Part shown: positions 11,803 through 24,514 of the stretch, piece by piece
Position numbering within the stretch: the first letter of the stretch is position 1
Layout: the number at the start of each line of letters is the position of its first letter
Assembly (NCBI GenBank): GCA_019828545.1
Contig: JACVRA010000071.1
Span: 248,001-312,000 of the forward strand
Length of the DNA: 64,000 nucleotides
From: Paracamarosporium sp. OC-R06-R3
Lineage: Eukaryota > Ascomycota > Dothideomycetes > Pleosporales > Didymosphaeriaceae
Direction: 5' to 3'
Translations under genes and position numbers: made by a program
The notes under the pieces: model-generated
What the model was told of the DNA's origin: nothing
What the model saw: only the letters and a program-made list of their open reading frames with translations
The model's database searches: none

Positions 11803-12093
11803 AGTTGAGGAGAGGAATTCTGTACAATGAGTGTTTCATTTGTTTCATTTTAGCTGGCGGTCTGCTCACTGAATTGTGCATAGTGTTCTCAGTGTAATTG
11901 ATCGTGAAATTTGAAGCTGACACTTCAGACCGTGACTTTGGTATCTCAAGAATAAACGAAAAGGGTTCCTCGCGTTCGCTAACCGGTAGTGCTTTCAATG
12001 ACCACCGTCGCGCCGTCCAACTCCTGATTTCCTATCCAGAATGCAACAGAACATCAAAAGGAGCGCCGCTTGCATCGACAGCCCGCATGCCTC

Positions 12094-12810
12094 TCAACCC
12101 AGGCAGATGTTGATGAACTCCTCCCGACTAATTGCCCCATCGCCGTTCATATCGAACTCATCAATCATAGCCTGCAGTTCCTCATGCTGCAACCCTTCGC
12201 CCAACTCTTTTGCGACTCTTTCCAAATCCTGTAATGTTATGTTCCCCTTCCCGTCCCCATCAAATAGGTCGAATGCTCTGTTAATCTCATCCTGCGGATC
12301 TCTGGACACAATCCGCTGTGCCATTATCGACTGGAAATGCTGGAAAGACAACAGCCACCTCGGCGGACTCTGATACTTCCCCACCGGCTGCTTCTGCTTG
12401 CTCGCACCTGCCTGTTGCCCCGCTGCCTGCTCTCCGTAGGTCTGCAATATGCTCAAAATCTCTTGCTTTGGCTCATCAAAACCTAACGCCTTCATTGCGA
12501 CCTTCAACTCGTGGTAATCGATAAACCCGTCCTTGTCCAAATCGAACAAGTTGAACGCTTCTTGTATTTCCTCGCGCTGCTCTTCAGAGAGGGACTCGAG
12601 AGCGTTTTGTGCATCGGTGTTGGCAGCCGCTCTTTGTTCGCGGGCACGTCGTTGGGCGTCAAGGCGCTCAGCTTCACGAGTCTGCGCATTCTTGGAGGCG
12701 GGACCGAAGCTAGGGGTTGTGTAGGGTTGTTGCGTGGGGGGAGGGGCTGCGCGGGAGCCGATTCCGCCGCCTTGGCCGAAGCGCGGTTGGTTGTGTGAGG
12801 ATGTTGCCAT
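12094..12810 (-). CDS. CDC31: Centrin, Cdc31-type EF-hand protein
   Basis: This is a single exon of 238 residues. Centrin is a calcium-binding protein of the spindle pole body half-bridge and also takes part in mRNA export and repair complexes. After a basic, Pro/Gln-rich tail of about 70 residues comes EF-hand 1 with an intact loop ([12 protein letters not shown]). EF-hand 2 is lost; in its place is a longer Gln/Pro-containing insertion, as seen in filamentous fungal Cdc31 proteins. EF-hand 3 ([12 protein letters not shown]) and EF-hand 4 ([12 protein letters not shown]) follow, and EF-hand 4 looks fully competent. [20 protein letters not shown] is a strong centrin signature. It is convergent with the complex I gene and divergent from the nucleoporin gene. 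Confidence 0.93.
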   Translation of the reverse strand: MATSSHNQPRFGQGGGIGSRAAPPPTQQPYTTPSFGPASKNAQTREAERLDAQRRAREQRAAANTDAQNALESLSEEQREEIQEAFNLFDLDKDGFIDYHELKVAMKALGFDEPKQEILSILQTYGEQAAGQQAGASKQKQPVGKYQSPPRWLLSFQHFQSIMAQRIVSRDPQDEINRAFDLFDGDGKGNITLQDLERVAKELGEGLQHEELQAMIDEFDMNGDGAISREEFINICLG

Positions 12811-13240
12811 GTAGGGTACCTTTGGCGTTACGAGAGGCTGCCTGTGAAGTGGGTGGGCTATTGCTGGTAGGGTCGCAGGTGCAAATTCGTAGGATCAGGG
12901 CCGACCAGAGGGTGTGCGCCAAACAGAAAGATGCTGTGCTTGGTGCGTTGGGCTGCGCTGCGACAGTTGGGATTGCTTTGTTTTGGTGGTGGAGGTGTAC
13001 GACGAGACCAAACGCGAACGAAGCGCTTCCGACGCGTCTGCGTACGGTCAACCCAACGCGCTAATACAGTTCGGGTCCTCGGGTGGCGGTGGGACATGGC
13101 CACGCCGAACGTCACTTTCTTGCATGTCTGTCGTTGCAGAGGAACTTTTGGCGATGACGAAGGCTAGACCAGTCTCTGGGGTGCGGAAGCGGTTCAAAAG
13201 TGCACTTTGGGTGGGCTGAGCAGCCTCAGTCTTGCAGGCA

Positions 13241-13270
13241 GCAACAGGTAGCAGCAGGTAGCAGCAGGTA
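13241..13270. repeat. Three tandem copies of a 10-base unit
   Basis: There are three consecutive 10-base units ending in AGGTA: GCAACAGGTA, then GCAGCAGGTA twice. It lies in the shared promoter of the centrin and nucleoporin genes, and no function is evident. Confidence 0.8.
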
Positions 13271-13539
13271 GCACTCGAAGAACAGCCGCAGAGCAGCCTG
13301 CACTCCAACTCAGCCCAGTGCGGGCACCACGAGCCCGCATGCCATTCGCCAATCCCTCGAGCGCTGTGTCGTCGGCGTCCTCTTGCAGCAGGTCTTGCCG
13401 CACTCTGAGGCCCACGTGACCGACCGTGGGGGGCTTAGCGCCGAACCCAACCCCCAGCAGAGCAGCGACGTCCCTCAACCCGAACGCTGTCTTTCTGCCC
13501 CATCTTCCTCCGCCGCCTCTTTCATGACGGCTCCTTCTC

Positions 13540-13546
13540 TATATAA
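13540..13546 (+). promoter_or_regulatory. Possible TATA box of the nucleoporin gene
   Basis: TATATAA lies about 240 bases upstream of the start codon and is followed by pyrimidine-rich sequence. Placement would imply a 5' leader of roughly 200 bases. It is a string match, not tested. Confidence 0.35.
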
Positions 13547-13787
13547 TCTGCTTGCTCTCTGAGCCTTTTCACTCCTTCACTCGCCCGCGTGCAGATCCTG
13601 CTACGACTGCTCAACTTCGGCTTGGCGCGTTTTCTGCCAGCTCCGAGGCGACCTCACGCATTCTTGCCCTCACCTCACCCATTTCATTCACGCCCGCGCG
13701 CAACCTCAACCCCCACATCGACAAGCGCTGCCCACGCACGCCGTCACGCCTTGACTACGAACGCGCGCTTCATCCCGGCAGCCCACC

Positions 13788-16700
13788 ATGTCGTTTGGGT
13801 CTGGGGGCTTTGGGGGCTTCGGCTCCAACAATAACACCCAGTCGACCTTTGGCGGCTTTGGGTCCAACAACAATAACAGTGGAGGTAAGCAAATACACTT
13901 CTCTTTTCAGCAGGCTCCACACGTTCTTGCGAGACGGTCGACTTAGCGCACCGATCGACGAGCGCCGCGCCATGCAGCTCCAACATGTCTAACTTGCCCT
14001 CCGCGTTTTCAGGCTTCGGCTCCAATACGAACACAGGCGGTAGCATCTTCGGAGGTGCAAATAACAACACAGGAGGCGGCTTGTTTGGTAGCAACAACAA
14101 CAACACCAATACGATTTCTCCATTCGGAGGAGGTACGTCGAAGTTTTGCGCGTCGCATTCGCGTCATCGTTTGGACTTTGTTCGCTCTTCGTGGAACTGC
14201 GCATCGCACTCGACATTTTCTGTTGTGCGCATCGTGTTTGCAAGCTTTTCCAACGCGCATGAGCGTTGGTTACTGCTTTGGTCTTTGGCATATTGCTGTG
14301 CGTATCCTGGAGCACCTCGCTAATTTGAACATCTAGGTGGCTTTGGTAGCAACAACACCACAACCAGCTTCGGCTCGAAGCCTTTTGGCAGCTCATCGAC
14401 CGGCGGAGGATTGTTTGGTAGCGGCTCCACATCGAACAATACGTTCGGAGGCTTTGGTTCAACAAACAACACCACGCCTGCGTTCGGCGGAGGAAACACC
14501 AGCGGTGGTCTCTTCGGTCAGAACAAGTCTACTGGATTTGGTTCGACTAACAACACTTCCGGTACGGGTGGCTTGTTTGGAGGTGGTAGCACTTCTGGTG
14601 GCTTTGGTGCGAACAATACATCGGGCGGATTCGGTTCATCAACGTCTGGGGGCTTTGGCGCCAATAGCAATGCCAATAACGGGACAGCGGGCCCACCTTT
14701 CCAGCCGTTCACCGAGAAGGACCCAGGAGCAGGAAACAGCTCGTCCCAATACCAGACGATCACCTTTCAGCAGCCGTACTCGAACTACTCGTTAGAAGAA
14801 CTTCGCGTAGTAGACTATGCTCAAGGTCGCCGCCATGGCAACCAAAATGGCCAAGCAGGCGCATTTGCACAGAGTACTGGGTTTGGAGGGTTTGGGTCTA
14901 ACAACACCAATACCAACACAAGTTTTGGCGCAAACAATACGAACACGGGCGGTGGTCTCTTTGGCAGCCAAAACAACAACACCAACTCAGCTTTTGGCTC
15001 CAACACGAATTCTGCGTTCGGTAGTAACAACAACACTGGCGGTATCTTTGGTCAAAACAAGCCTGCCGGTGGTCTCTTTGGTGGCAGTTCGACAACACAA
15101 TCTGGCACAACAGGTGGGCTATTCGGCAGCACCAACAATTCGAGCAATCCTTTCGGCTCGACGAACACGAATACCGCCTTCGGTGCCTCAACTAGCAACA
15201 CTAGTAGCGGCTTATTCGGACAGAACAATACGCAAAACAAGCCGGCTTTCGGAGGATTTGGGAGCAACACCACGACCACGACTTCTAACCCTTTTGGAGG
15301 AGGCACCACGAATACAAGTGGTGGAATGTTTGGGCAAAACCAAGCATCTAGCACGCCTGCGTTTGGTTCTGGCACGCAAACATCTACTAACACTGGCGGT
15401 GGCCTTTTTGGCAACAATAACACTACCAACACGGGCAGTCTCTTCGGTCAAAACCAGCAGAATCAGAACCAGTCAACTGGTGGCAGCCTGTTCGGTGGAA
15501 GTCTCGGACAGAACAATCAGAGTCAGCAGAAGCCAGGCCTGTTCGGTAGCTCCACGACAAACACCGGTGGTAGCTTGTTCGGAGGCACCCAACAATCGGG
15601 ACAACAGGCACAGAGTGGTGGAGCTTTTGGTCAGAACAAGACTGGAGGTAGTTTATTCGGCGGTGCTACTAGTCAGCCTCCAACAGGAGGGCTTTTCGGT
15701 AATTCCACTACGAATACCTCCAACACTGGCGGAAGCCTCTTTGGCGGCTTGGGTGCCCAGCCTAATAACCAGCAAAACTCTGGCAACAGCCTCTTTGGCG
15801 CTTCGAACAATCAACAGAAGCCAAGCTTGTTTGGTGCATCCACGAACACAAACACAAACACTGGTGGCGGCTTGTTCTCAAACCTAAACCAGAGCAACAA
15901 CAACGCAACTTCTCTTGGAGGCTCCTTATTTGGTGGCAACCAATCCCAGCAGCAATCTAATCAACAGCCCCTGAACAACAGCCTGTTTGGTGCATCGGGC
16001 AACTCTCTGTTGAACACATCGATGGCCACCAACCCGTACGGAAATGACCCTTTGTTCGCCGGTCTCTCTACACCTCTGCAAAGCCCCGGTCCACTTGCTA
16101 CACCACTGTCGAGCAGTCAGAAGAACAAACGGAGCGCTATCCTACCTCAGCACAAGTTGAATCCTTCCCAGTCGACTCGCCTCTTAACGCCGCAAGGAAA
16201 GCGGGCTGGAGGTTATGGATTCACCTATTCGACGTACGGAAGCCCGACCAGTGGGCAATCCAGCCCGCTCGGTGGCAGCATGTTCAGTAGCGGCAGCCTT
16301 TCTCGTCACTTAGGTAAGAGCTTGTCGGCGAGCAACCTACGCAACAGCTTTACTGCTGATACGAGCGTCCTTGCCCCAGGTGCATTTTCAATGACTGGCC
16401 GTCCCCACGGCACTGGCAGCTTGAAAAAGCTAAATTTGAACCGGAATCTCAACCAGAGGCCTGCACTGTTTGAGGATTCGGCACCTAAGCGCGTGAGCTT
16501 TGTCGCGCCTAGCCCCGAGGTGATAACGAATGGGTCGGCGATTAACGGCGAACCAAGCCCACCGAGTAGTGCTTTGGTCGTTCGTGAAGAAGTCGAGAAT
16601 GCCCCTCCTGTGACTGCCAATGGCACAACCAATGGCAGTCGCAAAGGCAAGAGTCCCGAAATGGAGCAAGTCAACGGTGTTGACCTGGCACCCGTTCCTG

Positions 16701-19700
16701 AAAACCGAACCTTGCAGCCTCGCACCTCCGCATCGTTGAACATCCAAAACGGTCAGACGATTGACCCTACCCCTGGCGGTTATTGGTCCGAACCTAGCTT
16801 AGATGACCTCAAGAAGATGAGCTCTGGGGAGCTTAAGAGCATCTCGAACTTTGTTGTAGGTCGAGACAAGGTCGGCAAGATTGAGTTCAACCACGGCAAA
16901 CCTGTGGATCTGTCGAACACACCGCTTGATAAATTGTTCGGGGATATCATCTCACTCAATCACCGTAACGCGACTGTTTACGGTGACACTTGCACCGTTG
17001 CAAAACCGCCTCTTGGATCGGGGTTGAACCAGCCTTCACGTATCACCATGGGTAACTCGTGGCCTCGTGGTGCGAATCGCGTAGGCAAGCAGCCTACGAA
17101 GCATATTGAACGTCTGAAGCGTGTCAATGGTACCAACTTCGAAAAGTACGACAACGAAACTGGCGAGTGGATCTTTACGGTTCCTCACTTCTCTTCCTAT
17201 GGTTTCCAATACGACCTACCTGAGGATCTCGAATCTAGCGAACTGAGCCCGGTACCAGAAACTCCTGCCCGTCTTGGTAGCAGCCAGATGACTAGCACAC
17301 CCCAGGACTCTATCCCTAGCGCAACTCAGTCCAGTCCCGACGATACCTTTGATTTCAAACGGGGTATGTCCAAGCGTGCTAATGTCCCGGGACAGTTTGA
17401 CGACAATACAGTATACGAAGAGGATGACGAAATGGAAGAGACCCAAGGCGAGTCTTTTTTAGGGGATCGCTCCGTGGGTTCGTTTGATGGTCACCATGAA
17501 TATACCGAAACAAGCGAATCTGAGTCGGTCGGAGATCAGGACATGGCAGATTCTGTGTCTGGACCGATTCGTACCACGGAGCAAGACCTTGCCAGGCAAT
17601 CCGATCCTTTCAAGGGTTCTGCGAAACCGAAATCTATCTTGAAAGCAAGCCAACTACTTCGTCCCGCGTTGGATACACCCTCCAAAGGACCAACGGTATT
17701 CGACGATAACTGGACGAATGCCTTGCAGCGCACGATCAGCCCTCGGAAGCAGGATCGGCAGGCTCTACGGGAAAGTCAGGGCGACGCACTTCGTGAGCGT
17801 GGGAACAACACAACCGGTCTCGCACAGTCACTCGGTGCACGGAGCGCGAAGACTACTATGAGCCGAATAGAACTTATGGATTCTCTTTTTGGGGGTACTC
17901 GTGGACAGAAGGACACCTCGTTGAAGCGAGTTGGTCACGGCATTCAGGTTTGACTTCCCCTCTCCCAGCACATGTTTTGAACGGGCGCAAATCATTTCAG
18001 ATTCCATGGCAGGTTTCCTTGTTAAATTGATGCCCCGGACTTTGTTCCGTCCTGTACGTAATTGCAAAGTAATACGAATCGTTATGCTGAAACTTTTGTC
18101 TAGTATCCTTATGCGAAGCGACCCAAGACAGCCAACGACCTCGATCAACTGACTGGCGTGGACAAGGATTTCCACAGCTGCAGCAAGCCCCATTTCAGCG
18201 AAACCGGGGTCCTAGTATATACGGGCAAGGGCATAGACACCAGCAGTGGAGACATCTATGGCTGCGATCGTGCATCAATCGCTGGAGCTCAGAAAGATGT
18301 CCGATTTAAGAAACTACCCACGTTCTCTAATGTAAGCTAATATTCTATGATATGATTATTGATACTAATATGGTATAGGCCATCCCCCCTACAATAATGG
18401 TTCAAAAGGAGCACACAAGGATTTCCGGCCATAATGAGGCACCGAAAGCGGAGTTAAGAACACAGCCTGACACGTTGGAATTCTCCGAACTGGCCGATGT
18501 TGTTCCACTTGGCACTACAGCTGGCGCTCAGGAACATAAGGCATGGCAACTACTCTCACTGCTTTTTGACGGCAGTGAACGAGCCCCATCAGGATTGTCC
18601 AAAGAGGAGGAGCAGCAGTGGCTAGCTCAGGACCGCAAAGAGCGTCTATCCCGCTTTTGGCAGTCTCTCGTCTTTGAAGATGCCCAAAACCATGCTAAAG
18701 AAGCCGCAACACACGAGGAGAAAGCATTGGCATACCTCAGCTGCAATTCCGTAGCCGATGCTATTACAACCCTCTTCCACGCGTCTGACCTACGCCTTGC
18801 CACCATGATATCTCAAATAGGCGGAGACCCTGCAATGCGCCAAGACATGAGATCCCAAATCGACGAATGGAGGAAGATGGATGTGCTTGCTGAGATGGAT
18901 GAGCCCGTTCGTGCTCTATACGAGCTCATTTGGGGCAATTGTGCACAAGCTGAGGGTAAGACTGGAGTGGGACGGGAAAACAAAGCATCCACCTTCAAGA
19001 TCGCCAGCCGCTTTAACCTAGACTGGCGGCGTGCTTTTGGTCTTCGTCTCTGGTACGGGACAATGGCTGATGAACCCATTGAGATGGCCGTTGCGCAATT
19101 CGCAGACGATTCGCAATTCGGAAAAGAAGATGCCAAGCCTGTCCCGTGGTTCATCGAGCAGGGGCTGGACATGGGCTGGGACGACCCACAGAAAGAACAA
19201 CGAGAGGACCTTCTTTGGGGCATACTCAAGCTTTATGCCTCATCGAAAATGGATCTACCTACGAATGTCGAAGATATCCTAGCGCCAGAGAATGTGTCCG
19301 GCCATCCGCTTAACACGCGCTTGTCGTTCCAACTTTTCCAGGTATTCTACTCTCGTAAAAACGATCCAGTCGAGGATGAGGATCGCATAGTTGGAATGCC
19401 TACCTTCCGGGATTCTATTGGGGGTGGCCCAACCTCTCTTCTCTCTTCAATCAATTCCACAAGTGGTGTCGATCAGGCCGAGGATCCGCTTGTTGAGCTC
19501 GGCGACAAGCTTACGCTTACTTATGCAGCCTCTTTGCATACACATGAGCACTGGACGACAGCCGCGTGGGTGTACACCCACCTCTCCAGCCCCGCCATGC
19601 GCTCGCACTATATACGTTCGCTTCTGAACCAATTCTCTAGTACATATGAGATTGCACAATCTGATTCGACCTACGAAGCACTGCTTAAGTTGAGCATTCC

Positions 19701-20328
19701 ACAGCAATGGATGCATGCTGCTGCTGCTTTGCAAGCTAAGTTCGATGGTGATGCACTGCGTCAGTCCGCGCACCTCATCAAGGCCGATGATCTTCAAGAT
19801 GCACACGAAGTGTTGTGTCGCAGCGTCGGTCCAGACGCCATTATCTCACGCCACCTTGATCCACTTCGCGAGCTCTTGGGTGGCTTCGAGAGCCACATCG
19901 AGACCGATGGTCGGACGACTGAGGCAATAACCGGCTGGGTTCAAGGTGGTCAGATCTACTTCGACTACATACATCTGCTCGACCTCACCGAACAACGAAA
20001 TCCTTACCGGCCTGACGATAAGCTCAACAACGATATCCACGGACTGCTCAGGAAATTGCAGCAGAGTCTTGAGAAGGTGGCGACAGATAGGTGGGATGGT
20101 GTGAGTTTGGAGGAGCGAGTTGCACTGAGCGAGATTGCCGGAACCGTTGCGAACCTCATGGCAAAGAACAAGGTATGTGGGCCGCGAATCGCAGTGTATG
20201 AGAACGAGCTAACAGTGATGCAGCTTACGGATCGCGCAAGCGTCCTACGACTCCCGCTCACGGAAGACCTTTGGCTTAGGCACTCGGTCGATTTGTCTAC
20301 GAGCTATTACCGCAACGTAGTCGCTTAG
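13788..20328 (+). CDS. NUP145: Nup98-Nup96 (Nup145-type) nucleoporin precursor
   Basis: The six-exon model is 13788-13884, 14013-14132, 14337-17947, 18104-18331, 18379-20172 and 20224-20328, giving about 1,984 residues. Residues 1-190 and 237-640 are FG/GLFG repeats in Asn/Thr/Gly-rich sequence, forming the permeability barrier of the nuclear pore. Between them is a GLEBS-like segment (FTEKDPGAG, QYQTITF, EELRVVDYAQGRR) that binds the mRNA-export factor Gle2/Rae1. The autoproteolytic domain begins near residue 885 (GGYWSEPSLDDL). Its HFS site is His1023-Phe1024-Ser1025, where cleavage releases Nup98-like and Nup96-like halves. The rest is the Nup96/Nup145C helical scaffold domain (WQSLV, YLSCN, DWRRAFGLRLWYG), part of the Nup84/Y complex. 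The last intron (20173-20223) is 51 nt and stop-free but has GTATGT, GCTAAC and CAG. The intron at 17948-18103 is the least certain junction; its donor is GTTTGA. Confidence 0.93.
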
Positions 20329-22183
20329 GAAGGATTGGAGACTGACGCGTAGTGGAATACAGTAGCGTTCTTAGGTCTATCTGCAATGACCTTGTTTGCA
20401 TATGAATATGCACTCGCTGACATATGCGTTGGAAGAGAGAGTTTGGAGATGCTTTTTGTTTTCTGTTTGTGCATTCGCATTTGAAAATGAAGGTCTGAAG
20501 TGTGTGATTAAAGTCCGAGAAAGTCCTGAGTTCGCAAGTACATGGCATAACATGGGTGGAAAACGATGGCAATGCTGCGATAGTGGAGAAAAGTAAAAGA
20601 CGGAACTGATTCTGCTTCGAGCGTGTGTATTATAGAATAGTCTCGACATGGCAATTATGTTTAATATTGGGCACAACATCCCGTCCTTGCTTCAGCGCAA
20701 CTCTGCCGAAAACCCGGCCCAACAATAACATACAACACCAATAACATGCTGCGCAAAAGCCTCAAACACATGAGAGGATATTAGGTAAAGACAAATTATG
20801 CGTTAGACACCTAGAAGACACTCCTCTCAATATAATATCGCTATGTTCAACCTTTATACCTGCTTTCTTCTAATAAGACTTATCTAGCTGCTTTTACGTG
20901 CTTGCTAACATTGATTACATCCAGTCCAAGTTTAAGAGGGCGCTATGTAGCTAAACACTGCTAAAAAGTGCGATGTGTTGTGCAATCCTTCGGGATAAAT
21001 GACTATCTGTACAGGTCGACTGCACATGCTTGGTTTTCTATGATTTGAAGTCTGCCACGTACTACAAATGTATGATATGAACGGTTTTGTTCTACTCTAA
21101 CAACGCTTACAGCCGCTTGATTAAGAGAGAAATGATCAACTCAAACACTGAGTGCGATTTGGAACGCTGACACCGGTTCGTCTGCCCGAACACAAGATCT
21201 CGGGGTCTCCGATCGCTTGGCTTCCCGCTCCCCACCCGCAATCCATATACGACCACAAAAGACTGTCACCAAGCACCGCCTTTCGTCTCCAGTAAACTCA
21301 GATCACACGACTCGCGAAACTTGAAGCAACGATCATTACCTAGGTAATGGTCCTTTCGCTAATTCAATAGTTTCTTGTAGGTAATCGTCCGAAAGTGCAA
21401 TCCAACGATTCGTCGATACTCTCATGTGTCACAGCCTGAGAAAGCCCACGTTGGCTGAACACGTTACTCGACCACTCCTCGATGAGGGCCACACCGCTCG
21501 TGTCAATGAGACGTGAGCAGCGGGTTACACAATCAGCAAGTTAGGCGACCCGCCTTCGTGACTCGCGACACATCTCAGCCCTGCCAGCCAGGTGGCGCAA
21601 ACACCGATGCCGATCCTCCCCAGGATGAGCCTGCTCCTCACGAATGACGATGAAGCCAACACCAGCAGAATGCCCAGTCGGTACCAATGCCGTTCTCTTG
21701 GGCAACAAGTTGCGCTTGTCATACGAAAGCGGCTGTCATACTGGTCATGACAGCCATTCTGCCCATGGGTAAAAGTTACGTCCTCCATACAACGCGGAGG
21801 TAGCGAAGACGATCGCTGTATGACTAGAGGATCACCGCTGCGGTCAGCGCAAGTCTTAACCGCATTGGACCGCCATGCTTCTAATCCTGGAACAGACTGC
21901 CCGCCTTTTGGTGCAGCCAGGTTGGCTGTGGCTTGGTATCAGCCAGTGTAAAAGCACGCGCACGCCCTGCTGTTGTCTATGTAACCCCTCAGAAGGTTCA
22001 TGGGGCGACTAATGTTGTTTCTGATCCTTCTGCACCCAAATGTCATACTAGGAGGCCTTGCCTAACAACACGAGAACTACTCGAGCGAGCGGATGTTGCA
22101 CCTATAACAACTGGGGTCCATGGTCGTTTAGGCTTCGCACTGTCCAAATCTTCAAGAGGCACGCTACGAGGTAATGCAAAATT
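20329..22183. other. Spacer of 1.9 kb, no supported gene
   Basis: This holds the 3' region of the nucleoporin gene and the upstream region of the membrane-protein gene at 22184. Only short open frames are seen. AT-rich stretches alternate with ordinary sequence. No repeats, tRNA or transposon features were recognised. Confidence 0.55.
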
Positions 22184-23459
22184 ATGGCGCCTATGTTGGT
22201 CATGGACTACCAACAAATGGAGAAGAGAACACCAATTCCATCGACGCGGACCGAACCGCCCACTCGACACAGTCTAACTACTGAAGGAGGATTCCTGGAA
22301 GCGTGGGCTCAAGGGTACAATGTTGGCTCTCTAATCATCCTTATCCTCATTGTTTTCTGCAACTACCGACCCGGGATTTTGCTACACAAGCTCATTCTGT
22401 TTGAGGTATATCATCAACTATAGCTTACATCTGAAACCATTTGCTTACCTGCCCCAGCTCGTCCTTGCTCTCTGGCATGGTACCTTCATATTCGTTGAGG
22501 ATCCCATCTACGGCTGGTATCTCTCCTCCACCGCCACCCTCCTCTTCATCTCTTATCAAATCCATAACGTCGTCTCATGGCTGAAAATCCGTCCCTTCCT
22601 CCCTCTCTGGGGCTCCCGCGTTTTCATCTTCTCTCTCCTTGCTGTCCAACCCTTCTGGGTCGCGGAAGCTTGGTCGAACTTTGAGTACTTCAACAATTTA
22701 GGTTCTGACGTCAACGTACGCATGCGGCCCTACGAAGCTCTTCTGCGTGATCCATGGTGGATATTCACGACATGGAAGCTCATCAGTGCAATCAAGAAAA
22801 CGTATGGTTTCAGTATTTGGGCATTGGTGAAGATTAACACAAGATTCGGAGTCATGCTGGCTTGCATGTTTATCTCGATTGCATTCCTTTTGACAGATGT
22901 GGCGGTCAATGCGGCGCAGATCACAACGGCATCGGGGATCAACCCGTATTGGCGTTTCGCGTTGGTGTTCAAGTGTGCTTCGGATACCATTTTCCTCGAT
23001 GATTTCAAGTCCGTGCTAGACGATATTATCGCGCGGAAGTTGAGCAATGCAGGTGGTGGTACAGTGCACAACGGTACTCACCATGGCCACGAAACGAGAA
23101 AGCGCTCTTACTCTTCGATGCGTGGCGACCCGGGGCTTGTTGACTCTGCGCCGATTCCGGGACCAGTACCAGGACCTACAATGAAGAAGCCACACCACGG
23201 ACCCAAATGGTCAAAGACATTTAACCCTTTTAAGTCGCACGATCAGAAAGAATCGATACCGAAGATCCATATACAGAAGGAAACCACGGTGACATCGGAG
23301 GTGCGCAAACCAAGCCACGACAGCTGGCACAGCGAGGAAGGATTATTGCAGACACCAGAAGCTGCGGTCTGTGAACCCAGACACGATGCTACTGTTAGTA
23401 CCTCTGCTCTAAGAGTTGAATCCCCACGTTTCCTGGAGAAGAGACATGAAATGAGGTAA
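22184..23459 (+). CDS. Fungal multipass integral membrane protein of unknown function
   Basis: Two exons (22184-22405, 22458-23459) joined by a 52-nt intron encode 407 residues. A 35-residue soluble N-terminus precedes about seven hydrophobic segments, starting with VGSLIILILIVFCNY and ending before residue 275. Conserved-looking loops include HGTFIFVEDPIYGWYLSSTA, RPYEALLRDPWWIFTTWKL and ALVFKCASDTIFLDDFKSVL. I recall this layout from an uncharacterised protein family of filamentous ascomycetes; no enzymatic or transport motif is visible. The C-terminal 130 residues are hydrophilic, with GPVPGPTMKKPHHGPKW and several basic patches, and are probably cytoplasmic. The start at 22184 is followed by in-frame ATGs at 22193 and 22202, so it could be a few residues shorter. 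Confidence 0.75.
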
Positions 23460-23645
23460 ATGTGGAATCATATGTCGGCTGGCCGATCCAATGTGACTCC
23501 ACTTGCACGATGCAATGATTTCTTCGCAATAGATACCCAATATACAATGCTTCTATGCTCGCTATTTTTTATCGGTGCTCAACACGTGTCCAGTACATAT
23601 CCTACACGGTCTTCGTATGACACACCCCATCGATCGATCAACCCT

Positions 23646-24514
23646 CTATTGTGCTTCAAGCACCTTCTTCGCACCATCTACGATCCTCTTAATCTCAGCG
23701 TGACCTTTCTTGACCACCTCTTCCATCTTCTTCCCAGCCTTCTGTAGATCGTCTGGTAGCACACTCTTATCGAGCTGGGACTTTCTCAACTTCTGGTTGT
23801 GGTTCTGCCGCGCCTTTTGTATCCACTTGTCCGCCTGCTCAGCAGCTTGCGATGCCTTGTCGATGGCTGCGCGGCGCGTTTCGCCCGTCGGAGGTGGCAG
23901 CGGAACTTGTATAGTCAGAGGGTTCGATGATTCGGGTGCCAGCGGTGTGAGCGAGTGCGGCGAGGCTGCAATCGCCGTGGATATCGGTTTGATATGCTGC
24001 ATTGAACCGTCAGCCCCTCTCGCAACCTTCCACGCAGAAGTGAACAACGTACCTCCGCCTCTCCACAAATCACATTCAGCGTCCTTCCCCTTGGCACAAC
24101 CTGCGCGATATCCCCTAACCGTACCGTTTCCTTCCCATCGCCGTCCTTGCCTGCTATTCCTAGCTGTACCTTGAGACCTTCCACTACATCTGGGTTCAGA
24201 CGTCCGCCACTGCGCAGTTGGGAAAGTTTGTGCGTGAGTTGTTCCATAGCCTTGAGAATCTCGGATTCAAGAATCGAGAGGTCGTACGCCTCATCCGTGG
24301 CCGTTGATTTGCCTGCTTTGGAAACTGGGGGTGAGGAATCGGTGCGCGCGTGCGATTTGTTCGCTTTGCCAGCTTTCTTTTGAACATTGCGGCTCGAAGT
24401 AAAGGTTCGGACAGCATTGTGAGGGCATTGCGCTGTTGCAATGCGTAGGGGGCTAGGTCGTGTGAGCAGCTCTGGTGATGGCACTTGGGAGATGGAGCTT
24501 ACAATTGGCGACAT
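23646..24514 (-). CDS. RRF1: Mitochondrial ribosome recycling factor
   Basis: Two exons (24514-24053 and 23996-23646) separated by a 56-nt intron with a GTACGT donor encode 270 residues. The protein splits post-termination mitochondrial ribosomes together with the mitochondrial elongation factor G2. The first 70 residues are rich in Ser, Thr, Arg and Lys and resemble a matrix-targeting sequence. The RRF body follows: SILESEILKAMEQLTHKLSQ, LRSGGRLNPDVVEGLKVQLG, then the beta-rich domain (VRLGDIAQVVPRGRTLNVI, LTIQVPLPPPTGETRRAAID). The long C-terminal helix (WIQKARQNHNQKLRK, DDLQKAGKKMEEVVKKGHAE) completes it. The order and length match mitochondrial RRF well. It converges on the membrane-protein gene with about 190 bases between stop codons. 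Confidence 0.9.

Larger units (their letters stand above)
12811..13787. promoter_or_regulatory. Divergent promoter region between centrin and Nup98-Nup96
   Basis: This is 977 bases with no supported gene, and both flanking genes are transcribed away from it. It contains a short tandem repeat (13241-13270), a CCAAT pentamer at 13349-13353, a CACGTGAC E-box-like site at 13413-13420, a TATATAA at 13540-13546 and pyrimidine-rich stretches near the nucleoporin start. The site calls are string matches only. Confidence 0.5.

Noticed and set aside
14817..15887. 356-codon alternative frame within the nucleoporin
   Set aside because: It is a by-product of the repetitive FG coding sequence, which lacks stops in several frames; composition is repetitive and meaningless.
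18001..18053. Constitutive extra exon in the nucleoporin gene
   Set aside because: Including it shifts the frame and meets a stop, while direct joining restores the conserved PYAKRPK sequence; kept only as a possible alternative exon.
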